Below, in pieces: positions 1 to 5,444 of a stretch of 5,444 nucleotides of DNA. Below the pieces are notes generated by a model. That model saw only the letters and a list, made by a program, of their open reading frames with translations. It was not told the DNA's origin and did no database searches. The first letter of the stretch is position 1. Each line of letters starts with the position of its first letter. The stretch is from Halalkaliarchaeum sp036625675 (GTDB lineage Archaea > Halobacteriota > Halobacteria > Halobacteriales > Haloferacaceae), in contig JAZKTH010000156.1 in NCBI GenBank assembly GCA_036625675.1, positions 1-5,444 on the forward strand, read 5' to 3'. The position numbers and the translations under genes are program-made.

Positions 1-446
1 GCCACCCCGCCGGCCGCGTTCGAGGAGAACTCGAGCCGCTCGCCCCGGTCGAGCAGGCGCTCGATTGCGGTGTGCTGCTGGCTGTCCCCGGGGATCTGCC
101 GTTGTCGTCCACTGCCGGCGTCCAGAACCGCGTCGAGAACCTCCGTCTCGCCGGCCTGGTCGAGGATCAGCCCGTACTCCTCGACGACGTCCTCGAACTC
201 GTCGGCGAACTCCTCCAGGATTCGGGAGGGGCTGCGGGGCTGGAACCGGACGAAGTAGTGGTTTCGCCGGCTCGCGGTGGACTCCTTCGCCGGGAAATAG
301 CAGATCAGCCCCCGGCCGTTCGACGGCAGGTACAGCCGGAGGTTGTCCCGGAAGAACCCGTTTATCTGCTCGTTCCGCTCGCCGGTGCCCCCCGAGGGGC
401 GGATCGTGCGACCGTCGGAGTCGTAGAGTGTGAATTTGTCGTTCAT
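1..446 (-). CDS. Uncharacterised third operon protein (N-terminal 148 residues, runs off left edge)
   Basis: I do not recognise this protein. The frame is open from ATG at 446 to the window edge with no stop, giving 148 complete codons; the C-terminus is missing. The start is well supported: it lies 2 bp after the stop of the GTPase gene and 4 bases after a GGAGGT Shine-Dalgarno. There is no signal peptide or hydrophobic segment in the visible part, so it is probably cytoplasmic. The N-terminus begins MNDKFTLYDSDG. Residues about 36-69 look like alternating beta strands (LRLYLP, GLICYFPA, HYFVRFQP). Residues about 72-93 form an acidic amphipathic helix with repeated FADEF/FEDVVEEYG-like spacing, and 101-135 look helical. 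No P-loop, MIDAS (DxSxS) or zinc-ligand cluster is visible. Being translationally coupled to a GTPase gene suggests that it is a partner of, or is regulated by, the GTPase/tubulin pair; that is inference from position only. Confidence 0.85.
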   Translation of the reverse strand, partial: MNDKFTLYDSDGRTIRPSGGTGERNEQINGFFRDNLRLYLPSNGRGLICYFPAKESTASRRNHYFVRFQPRSPSRILEEFADEFEDVVEEYGLILDQAGETEVLDAVLDAGSGRQRQIPGDSQQHTAIERLLDRGERLEFSSNAAGGV

Positions 447-457
447 GATTACCTCCC
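447..457 (-). promoter_or_regulatory. Shine-Dalgarno site coupling the third gene to the GTPase gene
   Basis: Read on the minus strand the site is GGGAGGTAATC directly before ATG 446. GGAGGT and the following ATC match the complement of the archaeal 16S rRNA 3' end (anti-SD CACCUCC) almost perfectly. It overlaps the last codons and TAA stop of the GTPase gene (Gly-Arg-stop). A terminating ribosome would therefore sit on the next start site, an arrangement expected to couple translation of the two genes. Confidence 0.8.
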
Positions 458-1894
458 GAGCACGTCGAGGAGCTCCTCGAATCCCTGGGTCATGTACTGT
501 CCCCGGTCGCGCATCGGCACGAGCTCCCCGCTCTCGTTCTCCCGGGTCATGTAGTAGACGGGATGGATCTCGTCGGTGCTCGTCTCCTGGAGTATCGCCG
601 GGATCTGCTCGCTGCGCCGCAGCTCCGCGTTGAGGAACCGGCGGAATTCGTCGGGGTGGTTCTCGGCCTCCAGCCCCTTCTCCTCGCGGAACTCCCGTGC
701 GAGGTAGTCCGCCTTCGTCGCCACGAACAGGAACTCGGTTCCGCTCTGTCGCCCGTGCTCGATGATGTCGTAGTAGGGATAGATGTCCATGTTGTCGTCG
801 TTGACGAACGCCTCACAGTCCAGCAGCATGATGAGCACGTCGGACTGTTCGATGCGCGAGGCCAGCTGCGACAGCGTGGGGTCGTCCGGCTCCCCGATCA
901 GCGCCTGCGGGACGCTGGGGAGCAACTGACCGGCGTAATCGACGGCGTACACCGCGATGTTCCTCGGGAACACCGTGCCCTGCACGAACCGGAAGCTCAG
1001 GTCCTTCGCCTCGTCGGCGTCCGTCGAGGCGACGGGCCACCCCACGCCGCCGGTGTCGAGCTCGCTCATCAGCTGCCCGAGATCGGAGGACGCCTGCATC
1101 GGAGTGCCGAAAAGCGCCTCCTCGTTCTCCATCATGTCGCGTGCCGCCTTGTACAGCCCCGCGAGGAACATCGTCTTCCCCGACCCGCCGGGACCGACGA
1201 CGACGAACACGCGCTCGGCGTCGTACTGGATAAACTGGCGCAGCGTCACCACGAAGACGCCGCCGAGCAGGAGATGTTGGGAGAGATTTGCGGTGACGAA
1301 CTCCACCGAGAACCCGTCCTCGATGAGCGTCGGGTGGATCGTCAGCATGCCCGACTGGCGGGCAAGAATCGGGGTATACTGGACGTGATACTCCAGGAAC
1401 GCCACGACGAAAAGCGCCACGAGCAGGTAGTAGACGGCGGTGCTGGCCCGCCGGAATTCGAGGGCGGTCGCGGTTCGCAGGTTGAGCAGCTCCCGGCGCC
1501 CCCCGGCGAGCGCCCCGACCGCGATCCCGCCCGCGAGCCAGGCGATGGACTGCGTGAACGAGACGTTCGGGAGGAACAAGCCGAGCCCCGAAAGCCCGAT
1601 CAGCCCCGCGCCCGTACCGATCCACAGCAGGATCGCCTGGATCCGCTTTTTCGTGTCTACCGTCATCAGCGCGAGCAGCCCGACGAACACGCCGAAGAAC
1701 AGGACGGTGACCTCCTCGAGGCTCGCCCCGACGTAGGTCCTGACGTAGAGGAGTCCCCGCGAGAGGTTCGCCGTCCGCCACGCCTGCCCGAACATACGCG
1801 AGAGCGGTACGCTCACGCCCACGATGACGAAGAAGTAGACGAAAAGCAGTATCTTCTCGGAGTGTTGCCGCCAGATGGAGAGGATATCCGACAT
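449..1894 (-). CDS. Multi-spanning membrane protein with C-terminal P-loop GTPase domain
   Basis: Numbered from ATG 1894 (481 residues). The first half carries about six hydrophobic helices (roughly 15-33, 61-78, 87-108, 113-130, 153-168, 204-219). Basic loops after helix 2 (DTKKR) and helix 4 (GGRRELL...EFRR) and an acidic-leaning loop between helices 5 and 6 obey the positive-inside rule with both ends cytoplasmic. The second half is a TRAFAC-like GTPase: Walker A GPGGSGKT at 234-241, a DxxGQ G3 motif (VDYAGQ, Asp319/Gly322/Gln323), hydrophobic strand VLIMLLD at 353-359, and TKAD at 393-396 in place of NKxD. No canonical SAK G5 motif is seen; HPVYYMT near 444-450 may occupy that strand. DxxGQ and the membrane link recall Arf/SRP-receptor-beta-type GTPases and the GTPases of some bacterial conflict operons, but the exact family is unresolved. 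It lies between the tubulin-like and third genes, so it probably acts with both at the membrane. A GTG at 1903 could add three residues, but the Shine-Dalgarno fits ATG 1894 better. Confidence 0.9.
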   Translation of the reverse strand: MSDILSIWRQHSEKILLFVYFFVIVGVSVPLSRMFGQAWRTANLSRGLLYVRTYVGASLEEVTVLFFGVFVGLLALMTVDTKKRIQAILLWIGTGAGLIGLSGLGLFLPNVSFTQSIAWLAGGIAVGALAGGRRELLNLRTATALEFRRASTAVYYLLVALFVVAFLEYHVQYTPILARQSGMLTIHPTLIEDGFSVEFVTANLSQHLLLGGVFVVTLRQFIQYDAERVFVVVGPGGSGKTMFLAGLYKAARDMMENEEALFGTPMQASSDLGQLMSELDTGGVGWPVASTDADEAKDLSFRFVQGTVFPRNIAVYAVDYAGQLLPSVPQALIGEPDDPTLSQLASRIEQSDVLIMLLDCEAFVNDDNMDIYPYYDIIEHGRQSGTEFLFVATKADYLAREFREEKGLEAENHPDEFRRFLNAELRRSEQIPAILQETSTDEIHPVYYMTRENESGELVPMRDRGQYMTQGFEELLDVLGR

Positions 1895-1898
1895 CGGA

Positions 1899-1905
1899 CT
1901 CACCC
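1899..1905 (-). promoter_or_regulatory. Shine-Dalgarno site deciding the GTPase gene start
   Basis: The minus strand reads GGGTGAG followed by TCCG and ATG 1894. GGTGA pairs with the archaeal anti-SD (UCACC) at a spacing of about 5 bases. The site overlaps the alternative GTG start at 1903, which has no comparable site of its own at proper distance (the nearest purine run, GGGGAG, is about 14 bases away). This favours ATG 1894. The site begins 3 bases after the tubulin-like gene's TAA at 1911-1909, so translation is probably coupled. Confidence 0.6.
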
Positions 1906-1908
1906 GGG

Positions 1909-4900
1909 TTACTGGCTCTCCCCTTCGAAGACCGATTCCTCGATTTCAGCGACGGGGCTGCGGCGGCTGAGTTCGTCCCTGAGCGTGCCGGTGACCTCCG
2001 CCTCCTCGGAGAGCAGCAGCCGGACGTCCTCGGGATCCTCGAGGTTGAGCATCTCCTCGCGCCTGGCGAACTCGCCGTTTTCGAGGTACAGACTGTGGTG
2101 GAGCAAAGTCGGATCGTCCCCCTCCAGCCTGTCCCTGTAGCCGTCCCGATAGCCGTCGGGAACGACGACCTTCTTCACGTTGTCGAGGAAGCAGCCGTCG
2201 ATGAAGACGCTGAGGCTCACGTCCCAGGGGCCGCCGATCTCGTCCTTCCAGGTCATGTACTGCTGGGAGTTGATTCCGAACGCCTCGCGGAACGTGTTCT
2301 CGAACTCCAGGTTCTCGTTGTCGACGTTGGGGATCGCCTTCGAGAGGACGGCGACCCGGACGTTCATGCGCTGGTAGCGGCCGTGCTCCCGGTGTGAGAT
2401 CCGACGCCGCCGGAGCCCGTTGTATCGCTCGCGCTGGACGTTGCCGATGAGTTCCTCCAGGTTGTCGCGGAGGCGCTGGGACTCCGCGACGTTCTGGAAC
2501 AGGTTCGTGTCCGCCAGGTCCGACTCGCCGGTGGCCCTGAAGACGTTGTTGGGTTTGATGTTCTTGATGTAGGCGTACTCGTCGTCGTCGGTCGTCGTGA
2601 CGAGCCGATCGCCCCCTTCGAGGTAGTCGCCCAGGAGTCGACCGAACTCGGTGCGCCGTTCCTCGAACCGGGTCGCGCTGCCCTGGAACAGCTCCGTCGC
2701 CGCGTCGTACGCCTCCAGCTGTTCGACGGTCGAATCGAGTTCCGCCTCGATCCGGTCGCGTTCCTCCTCGAGTTCCCCGCCCCCGGCGAGGTCCGCCTCG
2801 ACCACGTCGGTCGCGAGATCCCGGAGCTGCTCCAGTCCGTCGCCGTCTTCCAGCCGGCGCTGGAAGTCGTCGAACTCGCGGGGGGGTTGCCCGTCGAGCT
2901 TCGCCCGGAGGGCGTCGGCGATACCCCCCCGGAGGTCCCCCCGTTCGCGTTCGATCCGGGACCGGACCGAGTCGGGGGACCAGACGAGGTCGGCGTTGAA
3001 GTCGACCGCTCGCGCGACGCCGAACACCCCCGCGTTGTCCAGCTTGGCGCGGTCCTGCTGGAAGCGTTTCTGGGCCTCCTGGATCTCCTCCTTGGTTGAG
3101 CTCTCCCAGGGGAGGAGCTGTTCGACTGTGCTTTCCTCCTGCTGTCGCTTGAGGGCGGCCTCCCTGGCGCTTTCGAGCCACATCACGGAGTCCTCGATCG
3201 CCTGCCTGTCGTCGAAGTGAATCCCGAGACGCTCGAGTTCCTCGGTGAGTTCGTTCAGCGCCCGCATCACCTCCGCGTCCGAAACAGCCTCCAGGTCGTC
3301 GAGCGACTCCACGTTGGACATCTGGGTCCGGTAGGAGTCGAGTTCGGCCTCCAGGCGGTCGAGCAGCCGATCGAAGTCGACCGCCGACAGCTCCTCGTAC
3401 CGGTCGAAGTCACCCTCGACCTCGCGGGCCCACTCGTTGACGCGCCGGTCGACCTCCTCCCGCTGCTGTGAACGCTGGGTTTCGATCCGAGTTTCGACCT
3501 CCTGGAGTTCCTCCTCCAGTTCCGCCTTTCGTTCGCGGTGCTGGTCTGCAGTGGTTTCGAGCCGGTCGATGTGAACGCCCGCGTTCAGCTGCTGTGCCCA
3601 CGGCCGGAGCAGGTAGCCGATCGCCTCCTGGATCCGGGAGTCGTCGACGGCGTTTTGCCGTTCGAGCAGCTCCCGCCGCCGGTTGGCGAGCGCGATTTCC
3701 TTTCGAAGGACCTCGTCGAGCCGCTCGTCGAGGCTGTCGACCCCCGCCTCGACGCGGCTGTGCGCGCTCATCTCGTTGTTCATGATCCGGAGCTGCGCGG
3801 CCACCGAGTCGTCCCGTTCGCGGCCGCTCTCGACGGCCGCCCGGATCCGGTTGACCGACTCGTAGTCGAGTTCGGTGAACAGATCCACCTCGAGCAGCTG
3901 CTCGAGCATCTCCAGGCGCTCCGAGAGGTCCTCCTCGTCCTCGTCGAGCAGGCCGGCGCCGTCGGCGTCCGGATAGTTCCTGTCCAGGAACCGCGTGAGC
4001 TGGTCGTACACCTTCTCCTCGGCGTCGTGCATCTCCCGTTTCTCCTCGACCAGCTCCGCAAGCTCCTCGCGAGCCTCCGAGATCGCCTCCGTGTTGTACC
4101 GGAGGACCTGCGGGATCCCGATCGTGAACGGGGCGTAGGAGGGAGTGTCCTCGAACGGGTTCTCGACCCCCTCGTCGCTGTAGTACGCCGCGATGAGGTA
4201 CGACGCCGCCTCGTCGAACCGCTGGATCGACTGCTCGCTGCTTATGGTGTCCCCCTTCTTCCCGCCGTACTCGGTCGGTTCGATCGGCAGGAGGACGACG
4301 TTCTCGAACACGTTCTCGTTTTCTAGGGCGAGACGTTCCACCTCCGAGAGCGCCGCGAACGCGTTCGCGTTCTCCTTGTTGCCCTCGAACTCGTTGGGCA
4401 ACACGCCGAAAAGCGTCACCTCGGCGGTCGGCTGCATCTTCTTAATGTGCTGGGCGAGATCGACGAAGATCCCGGATCCGGTGCCGCCGCCCAGCCCGAC
4501 CACGATGGCGACTTTCCCCGTGCGCGGGAGGTCGATCGCGTCCGAAAGCGCCCTGTCCTCGGCGTACGCCTTGTAGTAGATCGCCTTGCCGAGCCCTCGC
4601 CGTCGAGTGACCCCACGGGCGAAGTCCAGATTCTGGTCGATGTAATCGCCCGAGATCCACCAGTCCTCCTCCCGCATCCCGTTCCCCTCGGCGATCCGTT
4701 CGACCTGCGACGGGCCGGTGAGGTCAACCTGACTCGTGAGCTGGATCTCGTCGGCGATGTTCTTGTAGGTGATGTTGACGTTGCCGGTGCGCCCCCTCCC
4801 GTGGTCGCGGAGTTCGTCCTTCTTCTGTGCGATCTCGTCTTTGATGTCCTCCCGGTCGTTCTTGTCGGTGTTCAGTTCCCCCTCCGCGGTGTCGATGATC

Positions 4901-5031
4901 GTTACGTCGACCTGCAGTGGATCGGGTCGTGGCCTGACGATCTCCTCCTGGATCCAGTCTTGCTGCAACAGCACCTTCGTTATTTCCTTCCCTGCCCCCC
5001 CGACGGCAAAGACCTTGTCCGGAAGTACCAT
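1909..5031 (-). CDS. Tubulin-like (Tubulin_2-type) GTP-binding protein with long central coiled coil
   Basis: A 1040-residue acidic protein of the tubulin/FtsZ superfamily, resembling the Pfam 'Tubulin-like' (Tubulin_2) group. The N-terminal nucleotide-binding domain (about 1-315) has a T1-like loop FAVGGAGKEI (8-17), a strand ending IIDTAEGEL (45-53) and the tubulin signature GGGTGSG (181-187) after strand KVAIVV. These are followed by FGVLPNE (208-214) and NANAFAALSEVERL (221-234). Residues about 315-800 are almost entirely charged, heptad-rich helix (for example 320-345, 365-390, 430-460, 491-620, 685-800), consistent with long coiled coils. A globular region resumes near 815-1010, with strands NVRVAVLSKAI (890-900) and WDVSLSVFIDG (936-946) followed by CFLDNVKKVVVPDGYRDGY. 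There are no membrane helices. FtsZ and CetZ are about 350-400 residues, so this is neither. Family knowledge suggests GTP binding and polymerisation; I infer a filament or scaffold role with the downstream membrane GTPase. ATG 5031 is the first in-frame start and has no Shine-Dalgarno, fitting a leaderless or near-leaderless message. Confidence 0.92.
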   Translation of the reverse strand: MVLPDKVFAVGGAGKEITKVLLQQDWIQEEIVRPRPDPLQVDVTIIDTAEGELNTDKNDREDIKDEIAQKKDELRDHGRGRTGNVNITYKNIADEIQLTSQVDLTGPSQVERIAEGNGMREEDWWISGDYIDQNLDFARGVTRRRGLGKAIYYKAYAEDRALSDAIDLPRTGKVAIVVGLGGGTGSGIFVDLAQHIKKMQPTAEVTLFGVLPNEFEGNKENANAFAALSEVERLALENENVFENVVLLPIEPTEYGGKKGDTISSEQSIQRFDEAASYLIAAYYSDEGVENPFEDTPSYAPFTIGIPQVLRYNTEAISEAREELAELVEEKREMHDAEEKVYDQLTRFLDRNYPDADGAGLLDEDEEDLSERLEMLEQLLEVDLFTELDYESVNRIRAAVESGRERDDSVAAQLRIMNNEMSAHSRVEAGVDSLDERLDEVLRKEIALANRRRELLERQNAVDDSRIQEAIGYLLRPWAQQLNAGVHIDRLETTADQHRERKAELEEELQEVETRIETQRSQQREEVDRRVNEWAREVEGDFDRYEELSAVDFDRLLDRLEAELDSYRTQMSNVESLDDLEAVSDAEVMRALNELTEELERLGIHFDDRQAIEDSVMWLESAREAALKRQQEESTVEQLLPWESSTKEEIQEAQKRFQQDRAKLDNAGVFGVARAVDFNADLVWSPDSVRSRIERERGDLRGGIADALRAKLDGQPPREFDDFQRRLEDGDGLEQLRDLATDVVEADLAGGGELEEERDRIEAELDSTVEQLEAYDAATELFQGSATRFEERRTEFGRLLGDYLEGGDRLVTTTDDDEYAYIKNIKPNNVFRATGESDLADTNLFQNVAESQRLRDNLEELIGNVQRERYNGLRRRRISHREHGRYQRMNVRVAVLSKAIPNVDNENLEFENTFREAFGINSQQYMTWKDEIGGPWDVSLSVFIDGCFLDNVKKVVVPDGYRDGYRDRLEGDDPTLLHHSLYLENGEFARREEMLNLEDPEDVRLLLSEEAEVTGTLRDELSRRSPVAEIEESVFEGESQ

Positions 5032-5059
5032 CTGTCATGAATCGATTCGCGGGGTGACA

Positions 5060-5070
5060 CTTATACTTAA
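5060..5070 (-). promoter_or_regulatory. TATA-box promoter of the tubulin-like/GTPase operon
   Basis: The minus strand reads TTAAGTATAAG in the AT-rich patch upstream of the tubulin-like gene, preceded by an AGAAG that could serve as a weak BRE. Placing transcription start about 25-27 bases from the box centre puts it near 5036-5040, only a few bases before ATG 5031. This matches the very short or absent leaders common in haloarchaea and the lack of a Shine-Dalgarno at this first gene. It is the only good promoter candidate seen for the three genes. Confidence 0.6.
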
Positions 5071-5095
5071 CTTCTAAACCACTATTCACACCGCC

Positions 5096-5123
5096 AGTGA
5101 AATGAAATGTGACAGAAGTGAAA
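5096..5123. repeat. Pair of direct repeats AGTGAAA, 21 bp apart, upstream of operon promoter
   Basis: AGTGAAA occurs at 5096-5102 and again at 5117-5123 on the plus strand (TTTCACT on the operon strand). The 21-bp period equals two turns of the helix, so both copies face the same side of the DNA. They lie about 26-63 bp upstream of the operon TATA-like element, where a haloarchaeal activator might bind. The repeats are short and could be chance in an AT-rich stretch. Confidence 0.35.
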
Positions 5124-5256
5124 GCAATGCCCCCGTCGGATTCTATCACCAGCAGGGACGTTCTTCTCGGCGATAGCGTTCCCTGTCCGCTCCCGAACGA
5201 GGCGCCCCCGTTCGTCCCGCCGACCGCCGATCGAATGCGGGGTCCCGACCGCGAGG

Positions 5257-5266
5257 TACTTCAAGG
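5257..5266 (+). promoter_or_regulatory. Weak TATA-like promoter of the right-hand gene
   Basis: The sequence TACTTCAAGG has its centre about 27 bases upstream of ATG 5288. That is the distance expected between a haloarchaeal TATA box and the transcription start of a leaderless message. No Shine-Dalgarno lies before ATG 5288 (GTGTACTC precedes it), which fits leaderless translation. The box is a poor match, so the call rests mostly on spacing. Confidence 0.4.
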
Positions 5267-5287
5267 CAGAGCGGGCAACGTGTACTC

Positions 5288-5444
5288 ATGAGCAGGTCAA
5301 ACCGGGGCGACGTCCCACCCCAGACCGTCGGCGTCGAACTGCGGGAGGAGGGGATCGTCGTCGAGTACGTCGACGGCCGGACGACGCTGTATCGCGGCGT
5401 CCCCGAACGCGTCGAGGGGACGCTCACGGCCATGTCGACGAGGG
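5288..5444 (+). CDS. Haloarchaeal small conserved protein resembling DUF5796 (N-terminal 52 residues, cut by right edge)
   Basis: The frame is open from ATG 5288 to the window end. The visible residues start MSRSNRGDVPPQTVGVELRE and continue with GIVVEYVDGR, TTLYRGVPERVEG and then a run-off. From memory this pattern (DVPP-T-GVEL, G-VVEYLDGR, Y-GVPE-VEG) is the start of the small, conserved haloarchaeal family annotated as DUF5796, usually somewhat over 100 residues; its function is not known to me. It is soluble, with short beta strands, and has no signal peptide. It is transcribed away from the tubulin operon from its own probable leaderless promoter, so a functional link to the operon is not implied. 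It is more likely a chromosomal housekeeping-type neighbour. Family assignment rests on recall of the N-terminus only. Confidence 0.75.
   Translation, partial: MSRSNRGDVPPQTVGVELREEGIVVEYVDGRTTLYRGVPERVEGTLTAMSTR

Larger units (their letters stand above)
5032..5287. other. Divergent intergenic region between the tubulin operon and the right-hand gene
   Basis: These 256 bp separate two genes transcribed away from each other and must hold both promoters. The half nearest the operon (about 5058-5129) is conspicuously AT-rich for this genome and contains a TATA-like element and a direct repeat pair, annotated separately. The other half is GC-rich and unremarkable apart from a weak TATA-like element close to the right-hand gene. 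I see no tRNA, convincing small ORF or hairpin of note. Confidence 0.7.

Noticed and set aside
1..446. Metal-binding MIDAS or EF-hand reading of the DSDG near the N-terminus of the left-edge protein
   Set aside because: A single DSDG tetrapeptide lacks the further spaced acidic or Ser/Thr ligands required by either motif.
563..2140. Long plus-strand open frame (525 codons) antisense to the GTPase gene
   Set aside because: It lies opposite two well-supported genes, has low-complexity Arg/Glu/Val/Leu/His composition without recognisable motifs, and is the expected mirror of GC-rich third-position codon bias in haloarchaea.
3538..4326. Plus-strand open frame (262 codons) antisense to the coiled-coil region
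   Set aside because: It mirrors the heptad-rich Glu/Leu/Arg codons of the tubulin-like gene on the other strand. There is no promoter or Shine-Dalgarno and no domain signature.
1909..5031. Annotation of the large gene as FtsZ or CetZ
   Set aside because: It has the tubulin GGGTGSG signature, but at 1040 residues with a roughly 500-residue coiled coil and no clear T7 loop it does not match the 350-400-residue FtsZ or CetZ families.
4724..5149. Minus-strand open frame overlapping the tubulin-like start in another frame
   Set aside because: Most of it is an Arg/Gly/His-rich frame-shifted reading of the tubulin-like N-terminus, and its upstream part crosses the operon promoter.
5194..5214. Inverted repeat CGAACG...CGTTCG with 9-base loop
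   Set aside because: A six-bp stem is easily found by chance in GC-rich DNA. There is no T-run after it, and the position between divergent promoters makes a terminator implausible.
5109..5291. Possible 60-codon plus-strand gene in the intergenic region, starting GTG and ending over ATG 5288
   Set aside because: There is no Shine-Dalgarno or clear promoter for it. Its composition is not acidic like the other proteins, there is no recognisable motif, and it contains the probable promoter of the right-hand gene.

Overview
The window looks like the chromosome of a halophilic archaeon (Halobacteria). Coding DNA is very GC-rich, the encoded proteins are strongly acidic (many Asp/Glu, little Lys, almost no Cys), and both outward-facing genes appear to have promoters placed for leaderless or nearly leaderless transcripts. 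The short gene at the right edge also resembles a protein family I know only from haloarchaea.

Layout. Three tightly packed minus-strand genes fill positions 1-5031 and read right to left: (i) a 1040-residue tubulin/FtsZ-superfamily protein with a very long coiled-coil middle (1909-5031); (ii) a protein with about six membrane helices followed by a cytoplasmic P-loop GTPase domain (449-1894); (iii) an unrecognised soluble protein whose first 148 residues are visible before the window ends (1-446). Their gaps are 14 bp (5 bp if the alternative GTG start of gene ii is used) and 2 bp. Shine-Dalgarno sequences lie at or over the preceding stop codons, so this is almost certainly one translationally coupled operon. 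A 256-bp divergent intergenic region (5032-5287) holds a TATA-like promoter for the operon, a pair of 7-bp direct repeats 21 bp apart, and a weaker promoter for the plus-strand gene. That gene (5288 onward, cut by the right edge) resembles the haloarchaeal DUF5796 family.

How the genes may work together (inference). The operon pairs a predicted filament-forming, nucleotide-binding tubulin homologue with a membrane-anchored small-GTPase-like switch and at least one further protein. A natural model is a membrane-tethered cytoskeletal or scaffolding device in which the GTPase recruits or controls the tubulin-like/coiled-coil protein at the cytoplasmic face. This is neither FtsZ nor CetZ. No nuclease, toxin or other effector is visible, so a role in defence, cell shape or envelope organisation cannot be decided from this window. 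Genes beyond the left edge are likely part of the system.
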